Shown here one piece after another: positions 1 through 8,159 of a DNA stretch of 10,995 bases. The translations under genes were made by a program, and so were the position numbers. Origin of the DNA: Bacteroidales bacterium (GTDB taxonomy: Bacteria; Bacteroidota; Bacteroidia; Bacteroidales; VadinHA17); the NCBI GenBank assembly GCA_013314865.1, contig JABUEV010000040.1:1-10995 (forward strand). The letters are read 5' to 3'. The notes under the pieces were generated by a model, which saw only the letters and a program-made list of their open reading frames with translations, was not told the origin of the DNA and did no database searches. How positions within the stretch are numbered: the stretch's first letter is position 1; every line of letters starts with the position of its first letter.

Positions 1-1306
1 TCCACTGCGATGAGTCGATCATGATGGGAAGCTTTGCAATGTCAGGTTCTGACATTATCAGGTTAATGAATTTCACCATTGCTTTCTCCGCATCGAGCAT
101 TGCCTCATCCATGCATATATCAATCATCTGTGCACCGCCCTCAACCTGCTGACGGGCAATGGCAACAGCCTCACTGTACTTTTCCTCCCTGATCAGTCTG
201 GCAAATTTCAACGAACCCGAGACATTGGTTCTTTCTCCGATATTCACAAAATTTGTCTCAGGAGTAATTACAAGGGCTTCAAGTCCGCTAAAGCGTGTAT
301 ATCGGGGCAGTGAAGGAATTGTCCTTGGATTATATTTTCCGGCCTTTTCCGCTATTTTTCTAATGTGTTCCGGGGTTGTGCCACAACAACCTCCGATAAT
401 GTTTACCCACCCTCTTTGCATGAATTCTTCCACGACTGAAGCCATGTAATCGGCCGTCTGGTCATATTCTCCGAATTGATTCGGAAGTCCGGCATTTGGA
501 TGTGCCGAGACATAAAATCCGGATCTGGAAGAGAGTTCTTCAACATATGGCCTCAGCTGTTCAGCCCCAAGTGCACAGTTAAGTCCGATACTGAAGAGAG
601 GGAAATGTGAAACTGAAATAAGAAATGCTTCCAGAGTCTGCCCTGTAAGAGTTCTTCCGCTTCTGTCAGTAATAGTGAAAGAAACCATCACTGGAAGCCT
701 GATTCCCTTTTCTTCAAAAACAGATTCGATGGCATACAAAGCTGCTTTGCAGTTAAGCACGTCAAATACTGTTTCTACCATCAGAATATGGACACCGCCG
801 TCAATCAAGCCACGGGCCTGTTCAGCGTATGCCTCTGCGAGCTGGTCAAAAGTAACGGCCCTGGCTGACGGATCATTCACATCGGGAGAAATAGATGCAG
901 TGCGGTTTGTGGGCCCCAGAGTGCCGGCGACAAAATGCCTTTCAGGTTCAGATGAGTTTTCAAATTCCTTTATCGCCTGAATAGCCAGACGGGCCGACTG
1001 CAGGTTCATTTCATAAACATACTTCTCCATGCCATAGTCGGCCATTGAAATCCTGTTGGAGTTGAAGGTATTTGTGGTTATAATGTCAGCACCTGCTTCA
1101 AGATAACCCCTGTGTATTTCAAGTATTATTCCGGGTTTTGTAATTGAAAGAAGATCATTGTTTCCCTTTAACTGAAAAGGATGATCCCTGAAAAATTCCC
1201 CGCGGTATTCCTGCTCGCTCAATTTGTGCTTCTGGATCATGGTACCCATCGCACCGTCAAGTACAAGAATCTTTTCTTTTACTATTTCATTCAGTGAAAA
1301 TGCCAT
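1..1306 (-). CDS. metH: Methionine synthase, cobalamin-dependent (MetH), N-terminal part; runs off the left edge
   Basis: Transfers a methyl group from methyl-tetrahydrofolate through cobalamin to homocysteine, making methionine in the cytoplasm. I translated the minus strand from the ATG at 1306; 435 residues are visible before the window ends. Residues about 8-325 are the homocysteine-binding barrel, with the start motif [12 protein letters not shown] (15-26) and the three zinc-ligand cysteines C244 (GLNC) and C307/C308 (GGCCGTTP). Residues from about 350 begin the folate-binding barrel, with [11 protein letters not shown] (355-365), the [12 protein letters not shown] segment and MIDSSQW at the edge. 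The cobalamin and activation domains would lie to the left of the window. A single-domain methyltransferase is excluded because the folate domain follows in frame. The gene is divergent from cysS and sits 54 nt downstream of a SAM-I riboswitch, so feedback control by S-adenosylmethionine is likely. No frameshift is seen. Confidence 0.96.
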   Translation of the reverse strand, partial: MAFSLNEIVKEKILVLDGAMGTMIQKHKLSEQEYRGEFFRDHPFQLKGNNDLLSITKPGIILEIHRGYLEAGADIITTNTFNSNRISMADYGMEKYVYEMNLQSARLAIQAIKEFENSSEPERHFVAGTLGPTNRTASISPDVNDPSARAVTFDQLAEAYAEQARGLIDGGVHILMVETVFDVLNCKAALYAIESVFEEKGIRLPVMVSFTITDRSGRTLTGQTLEAFLISVSHFPLFSIGLNCALGAEQLRPYVEELSSRSGFYVSAHPNAGLPNQFGEYDQTADYMASVVEEFMQRGWVNIIGGCCGTTPEHIRKIAEKAGKYNPRTIPSLPRYTRFSGLEALVITPETNFVNIGERTNVSGSLKFARLIREEKYSEAVAIARQQVEGGAQMIDICMDEAMLDAEKAMVKFINLIMSEPDIAKLPIMIDSSQW

Positions 1307-1360
1307 CTTTTGATGTAATATAATCTATGCTTTATTTTTGCATTGATCCTGTGTTTATTT

Positions 1361-1477
1361 TTATCATCTCCCAATCAAGCGGGATTAGGTTTTGGCACCG
1401 TTTCCCGTTTAAGTCCATTTTCTGCAGGCCGGTTGCCAGGGTTTCTCTGAGCCTAATCTCTCCACCCTTCTCAATAA
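1361..1477 (-). ncRNA. SAM-I (S-box) riboswitch in the metH leader
   Basis: Read on the minus strand, this leader carries the SAM-I core in the right order. P1 forms from TTATTG (1477-1472) and TGATAA (1366-1361). Next come GGTGGAGAGA (1466-1457), GAAACC followed by GGCAACC (1437-1431), and GGTGCCAAA (1399-1391). The P3 arms GGCAACCG and CGGTGCC pair with one bulged A. P4 is TCCC (1384-1381) with GGGA (1372-1369) around an 8-nt loop. This class binds S-adenosylmethionine and normally lowers expression of methionine genes when SAM is plentiful, which fits metH immediately downstream. The remaining 54 nt before the metH start show no strong GC hairpin with a U-tract, so how the switch is read out (termination or translation) is not visible. 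The call rests on reading the motifs by eye. Confidence 0.93.
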
Positions 1478-1545
1478 AAACCAAACACCCTAATAAGGCA
1501 GGAATATTTGATTTGAGAATGCAAATGTATGAAAGATTTTTAACT

Positions 1546-1553
1546 TACTTTTG
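1546..1553 (+). promoter_or_regulatory. Probable cysS-ispG promoter, -7 box TACTTTTG
   Basis: TACTTTTG matches the Bacteroidota primary-sigma -7 consensus TAnnTTTG exactly and lies 20 bp before the cysS ATG, leaving a leader of roughly ten nucleotides. The upstream -33 TTTG element is poor at the usual distance; the nearest TTTG copies (1507-1510 and 1512-1515) are too far away. The box sits in the divergent gap shared with the metH riboswitch. Confidence 0.45.
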
Positions 1554-1573
1554 TCCTGTCAAATAAATTCACG

Positions 1574-3043
1574 ATGGAGAACCACCTTGTTATTTATAAC
1601 ACTCTGACACGGGAGAAGGAAGCTTTCATTCCACTTCATCCGCCTTTTGTGGGATTATATGTCTGCGGACCCACTGTCTACAGTGATGCTCATCTCGGAC
1701 ATGCAAGGCCGGCTATAACATTTGACCTGCTGTACCGATATCTGACCCACCTCGGCTACAGTGTCAGGTATGTGCGCAATATTACTGATGTCGGACATCT
1801 TGAAAATGATGCCGATGAAGGAGAAGACAAAATAGAAAAAAAGGCACGCATCGAACACCTTGAACCAATGGAAGTGGTTCAGAAATACATGAACACCTAC
1901 CACAGGAATATGGATCAGCTGAATGTCCTGCCGCCTTCAATTGAGCCAAGGGCATCCGGCCATATTATAGAACAACAGGAATTCGTAAAAAGAATTCTGA
2001 ATTCCGGGTATGCTTATGAAGTTAACGGATCTGTTTACTTTGATGTAGTTAAGTACAGCAGGAATAATTCCTACGGGAAGTTATCGGGAAGGGTTCTTGA
2101 AGAGCTGATTGCCGGTTCGCGCGATCTTGAAGGTGCGGAAGAGAAGAGAAATCCGTTTGATTTTGCATTGTGGAAAAAGGCTTCTCCTGATCATCTTATG
2201 AGATGGCCGTCTCCGTGGGGTGAAGGTTACCCGGGTTGGCACCTCGAGTGCTCAACGATGAGTGTAAAATATCTCGGAGAAGTATTTGACATTCATGGCG
2301 GAGGTATAGACCTGCTGTTTCCTCATCACGAGTGTGAAATTGCACAATCATCCGCTGCTATGGGAAAAGAATCGGTAAGGTACTGGATGCATAACAATAT
2401 GATAACCATAAACGGCCAGAAGATGGCCCGCTCACTTGGAAACTTCATCACACTCGACCAGCTTTTTTCCGGAAACCATCCTGCTCTGGAGAAACCCTAC
2501 AGCCCGATGACGATAAGATTCTTTATACTTCAGGCTCATTACAGAAGTACAGTAGACTTTTCAAATGACGCACTCAGGGCTGCAGAAAAAGGCCTGCAGA
2601 GATTATTTAAAGGCATGGACACATTAAAGAAGCTTAAACCTTCAGACACTTCATCCTTTGATACAGCAGAACTCAGAAGGAAATGCTATGAATCACTGGA
2701 TGACGACCTTAACAGTCCTGTCCTCCTTTCATATCTTTTCGACGGTGTGAAACATATCAACTCTGTAAATGACGGTTCTGAGACGCTTACATCTGACGAC
2801 ATAGTGTCACTTAAAGAACTATATGACACCTTTGTTTACAAAATTCTCGGGCTGAAAGAGGAATCAAGTGCGGCAGGCAGTGACAAGCTCACCAGGGAAC
2901 TGATAGAAATGATCATTTCTTTACGGCAAGCCGCAAGGGAGAAAAAAGACTGGCAGACCTCCGACAAAATAAGGGCAGACCTCAGGAAAGCAGGCATTAT
3001 TCTGAAAGATACCAATGAAGGGGTCAACTGGGAATTTGAATGA
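1574..3043 (+). CDS. cysS: Cysteinyl-tRNA synthetase (CysRS)
   Basis: A class I aminoacyl-tRNA synthetase that charges tRNA-Cys with cysteine using ATP in the cytoplasm. The 489-residue product is close to the usual family length (about 460-500). The HIGH-type motif is HLGH (40-43) just after VCGPTVY, and the KMSKS loop is KMARS (283-287). By alignment with the E. coli enzyme, the zinc site that discriminates cysteine is C31, C226 (HLECS), H251 and E255 (FPHHECE). The C-terminal part (about 330-489) is the helical DALR-type anticodon-binding region and ends in the usual [15 protein letters not shown] stretch. The ATG at 1574 gives an N-terminus matching the family ([14 protein letters not shown]) and follows a TAnnTTTG box. 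It is the first gene of a pair with ispG. Confidence 0.98.
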   Translation: MENHLVIYNTLTREKEAFIPLHPPFVGLYVCGPTVYSDAHLGHARPAITFDLLYRYLTHLGYSVRYVRNITDVGHLENDADEGEDKIEKKARIEHLEPMEVVQKYMNTYHRNMDQLNVLPPSIEPRASGHIIEQQEFVKRILNSGYAYEVNGSVYFDVVKYSRNNSYGKLSGRVLEELIAGSRDLEGAEEKRNPFDFALWKKASPDHLMRWPSPWGEGYPGWHLECSTMSVKYLGEVFDIHGGGIDLLFPHHECEIAQSSAAMGKESVRYWMHNNMITINGQKMARSLGNFITLDQLFSGNHPALEKPYSPMTIRFFILQAHYRSTVDFSNDALRAAEKGLQRLFKGMDTLKKLKPSDTSSFDTAELRRKCYESLDDDLNSPVLLSYLFDGVKHINSVNDGSETLTSDDIVSLKELYDTFVYKILGLKEESSAAGSDKLTRELIEMIISLRQAAREKKDWQTSDKIRADLRKAGIILKDTNEGVNWEFE

Positions 3044-3059
3044 AACTGAAAAGCCGGAA

Positions 3060-4592
3060 ATGCAATCTGCGAATTACATCTCATCCGTAGTCCGGGTAGG
3101 TTCAGTGCCTATGGGAGGGACATATCCCGTCCGTATCCAGTCAATGACCAACACCGACACTCTTGACACAAAATCGTCAGTTGATCAATGCATCAGGCTG
3201 GCAGAAGCGGGATCCGATTATGTGAGGCTGACAGCACAGGGGATAAGGGAAGCTCAAAACCTTCCCAACATTAAAAATGAACTGAGAAAAGCAGGATTTG
3301 AGACGCCACTTATTGCAGACATCCACTTCAACCCTGCAGTTGCAGAGCTTGCTGCAAGATTTGTTGAAAAAGTGAGAATCAATCCCGGCAATTATGCAGA
3401 TAAAAGAGCCTCTTTTAAGAAAGTTGAGCTCTCCGGACAGGAATACGAACTTGAACTTGAGCGAATCCATACCCGTATACTTCCCCTGATAAAAATATGC
3501 AGAGAATATGGTACTGCGGTAAGAATAGGCGTAAATCACGGATCATTGTCCGACAGGATAATGACAAGATACGGAAATACCGTAGAGGGAATGGTTGTCT
3601 CTGCAATGGAGTTCATACGGATATTCAGGGCCGAAAACTTTCATCAGATAGTTCTCTCAATGAAATCGTCAAACCTGGTGACGATGATATCTTCAACCAG
3701 AATGCTCGCAGAAAGGATGTCGGATGAAGGGTATTTTTATCCGATTCACCTGGGGGTAACCGAAGCAGGTGAAGGGGAGGATGGCATTATAAAGTCATCT
3801 GCAGGTATCGGAGCCCTGCTTGCAGAGGGAATAGGTGATACAATCCGTGTTTCACTTACAGGAGAGCCGGTTCAGGAGATTCCTGTTGCAAAAGAAATAG
3901 TACGGTATGTCTGCGGCCCGACAGAAAGGATTGTCAAGCCGGCTGAAAAAATACCATTTGTGAACAGATCAGACCGTTACAGACCTGAAGTACTCATTCA
4001 GGAAGGTGACAGGTTTATCAGTGAAAATGGAGAGAACTTTAACGGCAGAGTCATCACTTTTAACTCTGGTGAATGGCCTTCGGTTGAGAGGGCTGAACAT
4101 TTGGATACAGCCGTCAACCCGGTATTTAATGAAGATGACCTCGCAAGGCTTGCCATACAGGCCTCTGCCTCAACAGGACGCTACTTTGTCACCGGGATTG
4201 CCGATGCAATATGCATCACCAACAAGGGGAAAATCAGAGGTGAGAAATTACGGGAACTTTCATTTTCAATACTCCAGGCTACAGAGGCACGAATAACAAG
4301 AAACCGCTATGTGTCCTGTCCGACATGCGGCCGTACCAGGTTTAATCTTCAGGAAACTGTAAGAAAAGTAAAGTCAGCCACCGGACATTTCAGCGGGCTG
4401 AAAATCGCCGTTATGGGATGCATTGTAAACGGTCCCGGGGAGATGGCCGGAGCAGATTACGGATACGTCGGGACAACGGAAGGGAAGGTGCATATTTACA
4501 GGGGACCGGTACCGGTACTGAAAAATATTCCTGAACAGGATGCTGTTGCTGAACTTGTAAAACTTATTGAGAAGGATCAGACTAGCCTGTAA
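3060..4592 (+). CDS. ispG: 4-hydroxy-3-methylbut-2-enyl diphosphate synthase (IspG/GcpE), insert-containing type
   Basis: Reduces 2-C-methyl-D-erythritol 2,4-cyclodiphosphate to HMBPP, the next-to-last step of the MEP isoprenoid pathway, with a [4Fe-4S] cluster and an electron donor such as ferredoxin or flavodoxin. With the start used here the protein has 510 residues. The TIM-barrel domain spans about 8-285 (PVRIQSMTNT, ADIHFNPAVA, RINPGN, IGVNHGSLSDR, HLGVTEAGEGEDG). A reduced insert (A* domain) covers about 290-405. The iron-sulfur domain carries the ligands C420, C423 (SCPTCGRT), C454 and E461 (MGCIVNGPGE). I prefer the ATG at 3060 because MQSANY-SS lines up with the N-terminus I recall for Bacteroides IspG. 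An upstream in-frame ATG at 3015 would add 15 unrelated-looking residues and overlap cysS by 29 bp. The gene lies 16 bp after cysS and is presumably cotranscribed. Confidence 0.95.
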   Translation: MQSANYISSVVRVGSVPMGGTYPVRIQSMTNTDTLDTKSSVDQCIRLAEAGSDYVRLTAQGIREAQNLPNIKNELRKAGFETPLIADIHFNPAVAELAARFVEKVRINPGNYADKRASFKKVELSGQEYELELERIHTRILPLIKICREYGTAVRIGVNHGSLSDRIMTRYGNTVEGMVVSAMEFIRIFRAENFHQIVLSMKSSNLVTMISSTRMLAERMSDEGYFYPIHLGVTEAGEGEDGIIKSSAGIGALLAEGIGDTIRVSLTGEPVQEIPVAKEIVRYVCGPTERIVKPAEKIPFVNRSDRYRPEVLIQEGDRFISENGENFNGRVITFNSGEWPSVERAEHLDTAVNPVFNEDDLARLAIQASASTGRYFVTGIADAICITNKGKIRGEKLRELSFSILQATEARITRNRYVSCPTCGRTRFNLQETVRKVKSATGHFSGLKIAVMGCIVNGPGEMAGADYGYVGTTEGKVHIYRGPVPVLKNIPEQDAVAELVKLIEKDQTSL

Positions 4593-6709
4593 TCAAGCTG
4601 TTTTTTCTGCAAATCAGCCCTGACGACTTCAATCTTAACCCTGTCGCCCAGGGTGTATGTTTTTCCTGTCATGCGTCCCCGGATGCAGTAATTCTCCTCT
4701 TCATATTCATAGTAATCACCCGTCAGATCCCTTATGCTTACCATGCCCTCGCACTGGTTGTCTATTACCTCAACATAAATTCCCCACTCTGTAACACCTG
4801 AAATGACACCTTCAAATACCTGTCCTATCCTTTCACTCATATATTCCACCTGCTTGTATTTTATTGAGGCTCTTTCAGCATCAGCGGCCAGTCTCTCCAT
4901 TTTTGAAGAGTGCTCGCATAACTGCTCATACTTCTCTTTACCTCCCGGCCTTTCACCTGCCAGGTATTCTGCCAGCAGACGGTGAACCATCATATCGGGG
5001 TACCTTCTTATAGGTGATGTGAAATGAGTATAATATTTGAATGCCAGACCGTAGTGGCCTATGTTGTCTGTCGAGTAAATTGCTTTTGCCATCGACCTGA
5101 TAGCAAGAGTCTCAATAAGATTCTGCTCTTTAGTCCCTGATACTTTTGCAATTAATTTGTTGATTGCCTTCGGAAGAGAGGTTCTTCCGTCTTCAATTTC
5201 ATATCCGAACCGTTTCACAAAATGCCTGAAACTGTCAATTTTTTCAGGATCGGGTTTGTCATGGACTCTGTAAACAAAGGTTTTACCCCTAAGCTTCTTC
5301 CCGACCAGTTCCGCTACTCTTCTGTTGGCAAGCAGCATAAACTCTTCAATCAGCTGGTTTGCAGTTCCCATGTCACGGAAACGAATCGCCAGAGGCTTGC
5401 CTTCAGCGTCAAGTTCAAACTGAACCTCCACCTTTTCAAAAGAAAAAGAACCTTCCCTGAACCGTTTTTCCCTGAGCTGTTGAGCCAGCTTGTTGAGAAT
5501 CAGAAGCTGTTCATTCATATCCCCTTCCCCGCTGTCAATGACCTTCTGGGCTTCCTCATACGAAAACCTCCTGTCGGATTTGATAATCGTTCTGCCAAAC
5601 CATTCATTTATCACTTCCGAATTCCGGTCAAGTTCAAAAACTGCCGAAAAAGTCAGCTTGTCTTCAGAAGGATTAAGAGAACAGATATGGTTTGAAAGCC
5701 TCTCAGGCAGCATTGGCACAACCCTGTCGACAAGGTAAACTGAGGTAGCTCTCTGCTGTGCTTCTTTTTCAGTCAATGATCCCTGTTTAACATAATGAGT
5801 TACATCGGCAATGTGAACGCCTACTTCATAATTCCCGTTCTCAAGTTGTCTAATCGACAGAGCATCATCAAAATCTTTCGCGTCAGCTGGATCTATTGTA
5901 AAGGTAGGCACATTCCTGAAGTCTCTTCTTGACTTTATATCACTGGCAGTTATTTCCGAAGGTATATTTTCGGCGTCAGCCTCTACTTTCTCAGGGAATT
6001 TATAAGGAAGTTCAAATTCAGCCAGAATTGCATGAATCTCAGTTTCGTGCATTCCGGGATATCCCAGGACATCAACTATCTCCGCCACTGGGTTTTTGTG
6101 GCCGGGAGTCCATTCCACAACCTTAACCACTGCCTTCTGGCCCTGTTTTGCACCGTTAAGTTTTGACATTGGAATAAACAGGTCAAAAGGCATATTCTTG
6201 TTATCAGGTATCAGAAAGGCAAAATTTGGCATCACTTCTACTGTTCCGACAAACGTAGTTCTTGAACGCGAGATAATTTCCGACACTTCTCCCTCAATCC
6301 TGCCTCCCTTCTTTCTGGCATACAGCAGAACTTTTACCTTGTCCCCGTGAAGTGCTCCCCTGAGATTCCGGGAGGCAACAAAGACATCATCACCGCTTTC
6401 ATCCGATATTATATACCCGTCGCCGGTGCGGGTCATGTCAACAGTACCTGTAATATATGTTTTTGCCGGAGGCGCCGATTTAAATTTACCCCGATATACC
6501 TCCTTTATGCGCCCTTCGGTTTTCAGTTCTTCCAAAATGCCGGGAATGAGATCTCTTGCAACATTATCAGCTGTGTTTAGACGTTTTGCTATCTGCCTGT
6601 AGTTTAGGCCCTGTCCCGGGAAAAGATTAAAAACTGCAACGATCTGTTCTTTAAGTTCCTGCCTTGAAATTCCTTGTTTCTTTTTCCCTCTTGTTCTCCT
6701 TCTGCTCAT
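4577..6709 (-). CDS. rnr: Ribonuclease R, 3'-5' exoribonuclease of the RNase II/RNB family
   Basis: Degrades RNA processively from the 3' end, including structured RNA, in RNA turnover and quality control. The 710-residue product has the full domain order. A basic N-terminus (SRRRTRGKKK) precedes a winged-helix domain (about 15-75) and cold-shock/OB domains (about 82-215). The RNB catalytic domain (about 260-600) has the metal-binding aspartates D273, D279, D281 and D282 in TIDPADAKDFDDA, plus the HYTHFTSPIRRYPD-type motif near its end. An S1 RNA-binding domain fills 628-710. Unlike E. coli RNase R it stops right after the S1 domain, with no lysine-rich tail. The ATG at 6709 is the natural start. 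The gene converges on ispG and overlaps its 3' end by 16 bp. Confidence 0.97.
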   Translation of the reverse strand: MSRRRTRGKKKQGISRQELKEQIVAVFNLFPGQGLNYRQIAKRLNTADNVARDLIPGILEELKTEGRIKEVYRGKFKSAPPAKTYITGTVDMTRTGDGYIISDESGDDVFVASRNLRGALHGDKVKVLLYARKKGGRIEGEVSEIISRSRTTFVGTVEVMPNFAFLIPDNKNMPFDLFIPMSKLNGAKQGQKAVVKVVEWTPGHKNPVAEIVDVLGYPGMHETEIHAILAEFELPYKFPEKVEADAENIPSEITASDIKSRRDFRNVPTFTIDPADAKDFDDALSIRQLENGNYEVGVHIADVTHYVKQGSLTEKEAQQRATSVYLVDRVVPMLPERLSNHICSLNPSEDKLTFSAVFELDRNSEVINEWFGRTIIKSDRRFSYEEAQKVIDSGEGDMNEQLLILNKLAQQLREKRFREGSFSFEKVEVQFELDAEGKPLAIRFRDMGTANQLIEEFMLLANRRVAELVGKKLRGKTFVYRVHDKPDPEKIDSFRHFVKRFGYEIEDGRTSLPKAINKLIAKVSGTKEQNLIETLAIRSMAKAIYSTDNIGHYGLAFKYYTHFTSPIRRYPDMMVHRLLAEYLAGERPGGKEKYEQLCEHSSKMERLAADAERASIKYKQVEYMSERIGQVFEGVISGVTEWGIYVEVIDNQCEGMVSIRDLTGDYYEYEEENYCIRGRMTGKTYTLGDRVKIEVVRADLQKKQLDYRLV

Positions 6710-6724
6710 TAATTTTAGTTTTTG

Positions 6725-6732
6725 CGAAGGTA
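6725..6732 (-). promoter_or_regulatory. Weak candidate rnr promoter, -7 box TACCTTCG
   Basis: On the minus strand, TACCTTCG differs from TAnnTTTG by one base and ends 15 bp before the rnr start codon. No convincing -33 TTTG lies at the usual spacing. A 12-bp palindrome lies just upstream at 6743-6754. Confidence 0.25.
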
Positions 6733-6742
6733 AGAAAAGGAA

Positions 6743-6754
6743 TCCAATATTGGA
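6743..6754. repeat. 12-bp perfect palindrome upstream of rnr
   Basis: TCCAATATTGGA is perfectly self-complementary. It lies 33 bp upstream of the rnr start, directly behind the candidate -7 box, where an operator could sit. No matching regulator is identifiable from the window, so a regulatory role is inference only. Confidence 0.4.
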
Positions 6755-6823
6755 AAAAGGACTTTCTGACCAACTTTAGATATATAGTTAATTAGATTAT
6801 TCTAACTATTATTCATAAAAAAT

Positions 6824-6884
6824 ATGATTGAATGTTCTTCTGAGATAAGTATTTGATAATTTAATCACAGTTCAATCATCTCAG
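6824..6884. repeat. Two interleaved inverted repeats in the rnr / PqqD-operon divergent gap
   Basis: ATGATTGAA (6824-6832) is the exact reverse complement of TTCAATCAT (6871-6879), and CTGAGAT (6840-6846) of ATCTCAG (6878-6884). The right-hand arms share two bases, and the second left arm lies inside the loop of the first pair. The two pairings are therefore interlocked rather than nested. They lie upstream of the TAACTTTG box at 6909, so unless transcription starts further upstream they act at the DNA level, if at all. The gap also has a 7-bp repeat, ATAGTTA (6784-6790) and TAACTAT (6803-6809). No gene is seen in 6710-6947. Confidence 0.5.
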
Positions 6885-6908
6885 GCCGGCGCATTTGAAT
6901 AAATGCTT

Positions 6909-6916
6909 TAACTTTG
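6909..6916 (+). promoter_or_regulatory. Probable promoter of the PqqD-kinase-protease-ABC operon, -7 box TAACTTTG
   Basis: TAACTTTG is an exact TAnnTTTG match, 31 bp before the ATG of the PqqD-like gene, implying a leader of about 25 nt. A TTTG at 6894-6897 lies closer than the usual spacing, so the -33 element is uncertain. Interlocked inverted repeats at 6824-6884 sit just upstream and could be operator sites. Confidence 0.5.
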
Positions 6917-6947
6917 GCAGTCAACAAATATCTGTTTACCTGCCAAA

Positions 6948-7241
6948 ATGGCTGATCTGGATTCAGTTTTTTCAAAAGCTCCCGGCATTGTATCCCGGAA
7001 AACCGGAAATGAATATGTTCTGGTGCCGGTAATTGATAATATTGCTGATATGAACAGCGTTTTTATATTGAATGAAACAGGAGCTTTTATCTGGGAAAAA
7101 ATTGACGGTGAAAATACAGTTGGTGAAATAATTGAAAAACTGGTAACTGAATTCGATATTGAAAAAGAGACAGCCACGGAAGATGTTCTGAGTTTTTTTA
7201 ACAGGATGAAGGACTTTCTCATCATTAGTGATAAAAGATGA
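6948..7241 (+). CDS. PqqD-like protein (RiPP recognition element)
   Basis: This 97-residue protein has the PqqD pattern: an N-terminal strand region with PGIVSRKTGNEYVLVP (12-27), then LNETGAFIWEKIDG (41-54), TVGEIIEKL (57-65), and a last helix with DV..FFNRM..F (79-90). PqqD-fold proteins bind the leader part of a precursor peptide and present it to a modifying enzyme. In PQQ synthesis the partner is a radical SAM enzyme, and in lasso-peptide clusters it is the leader protease. Neither partner is in the window. Here it opens an operon with a kinase-like protein 33 bp downstream, a signal-peptidase-like protein and an ABC exporter. The family call is good from the motif layout. The substrate is unknown, and the name pqqD would wrongly imply PQQ synthesis. 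Confidence 0.85.
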   Translation: MADLDSVFSKAPGIVSRKTGNEYVLVPVIDNIADMNSVFILNETGAFIWEKIDGENTVGEIIEKLVTEFDIEKETATEDVLSFFNRMKDFLIISDKR

Positions 7242-7274
7242 GGTTTTCCGCGGCCGGGTTTACAGATATGAAAA

Positions 7275-8159
7275 ATGAGAAACTACACTCTGAGCATAGC
7301 GGGGTACAGGATTAAGCTGGAATCGCATGATGACGGACCGGAGCTCGCGCCTTCAGAAAGATTTCTGAAAAACCTGACAGGCAATAACGGATATGACGTC
7401 CTCATCAGGGTTCATCATGGCATGAACGGATTACCTGAAGATGCTGAAAGAGTGCTGGTTGCTCCTTATGCCATTGAGGTAAAGGGAATAAAAATAAACC
7501 GTCCGGAAAATTTCTGGAGTGTTTACAGGAATCTTTCCGATTTATATATAGTTACCAGTTACCCGTGGTCTGACAAAAAAGCCTGTCTTAAATTGTCACT
7601 TACAATCAGGGAATGGGATTTGTGGATTCATAACGGCGGTCACGCAACCGATCCTCTTGACTACCCCCTTGACGGTCTGGTACTTTATTATCTAACAACT
7701 ATTTCCTGCGATATCATGATTCATGCTTCAGGGGTATATTATGGCGGACAGGGCTATCTTTTCTGCGGCTCATCGGGAAAAGGAAAAACAACGATGGCAG
7801 GTCTCTGGGATAACCTGGGAGCAAAAATCATTCATGACGACAGGATAATCATCCGAAACACTGACGGAATCTACAGGATGTACAACACGCCTGTATATAA
7901 CGATGATTATCCCAAGGAGTGCGACCTTACAAAAATCTTCCTGATTGAACACGGGGATGAAAACAGAATCACTCCTCTCAGGGGAGCATCAGCCGTAACA
8001 GGTGTGATATCAAACTGCATTCAGCATAACTACAATCCGGAAATGATCGCACGGTTTCTCGGGTCGGTTTCAATAATGTGTTCTGCAATACCAGTGGCAA
8101 CTCTTTCCTTCATGCCAAACCGCAAGGTAATAGATTTCATCCTTCAGAATGACCAGTAG
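7275..8159 (+). CDS. HPr kinase-like P-loop protein of a PqqD-associated cluster
   Basis: This is a 294-residue protein. Residues 1-140 are not recognisable to me in detail. The C-terminal half has the HPr-kinase arrangement: MIHASGVYY with H150, Walker A GSSGKGKTT (165-173), and HDDR (187-190) in place of the ADDR motif of HPrK/phosphorylase. The spacing between these matches the HPrK core. The HPrK C-terminal region that grips HPr is not evident, so HPr itself is unlikely to be the substrate. Proteins of this kind occur beside PqqD-like proteins, and some lasso-peptide clusters use an HPrK-like kinase to phosphorylate the peptide. That role here is inference. The ATG at 7275 follows the PqqD-like gene by 33 bp, and the 3' end overlaps the next gene by 11 bp. 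An ATP-dependent carrier function is also possible. Confidence 0.8.
   Translation: MRNYTLSIAGYRIKLESHDDGPELAPSERFLKNLTGNNGYDVLIRVHHGMNGLPEDAERVLVAPYAIEVKGIKINRPENFWSVYRNLSDLYIVTSYPWSDKKACLKLSLTIREWDLWIHNGGHATDPLDYPLDGLVLYYLTTISCDIMIHASGVYYGGQGYLFCGSSGKGKTTMAGLWDNLGAKIIHDDRIIIRNTDGIYRMYNTPVYNDDYPKECDLTKIFLIEHGDENRITPLRGASAVTGVISNCIQHNYNPEMIARFLGSVSIMCSAIPVATLSFMPNRKVIDFILQNDQ

Noticed and set aside
159-980. Plus-strand open frames at 159-449 and 675-980
   Set aside because: Both lie opposite the continuous MetH reading frame, which carries catalytic motifs throughout.
1327-1566. 79-codon plus-strand open frame before cysS
   Set aside because: It is the antisense of the metH SAM-I riboswitch and its upstream region; the product has no domain pattern and the stretch is explained by RNA structure.
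6710-6947. Search for a precursor peptide gene ahead of the PqqD-like gene
   Set aside because: Plus-strand ATG frames here close within about ten codons (for example the one at 6824), so no precursor is supported.
6908-7225. 105-codon minus-strand frame over the PqqD-like gene
   Set aside because: The plus strand has the PqqD motif layout, a TAnnTTTG box and operon spacing; the minus frame shows no domain.
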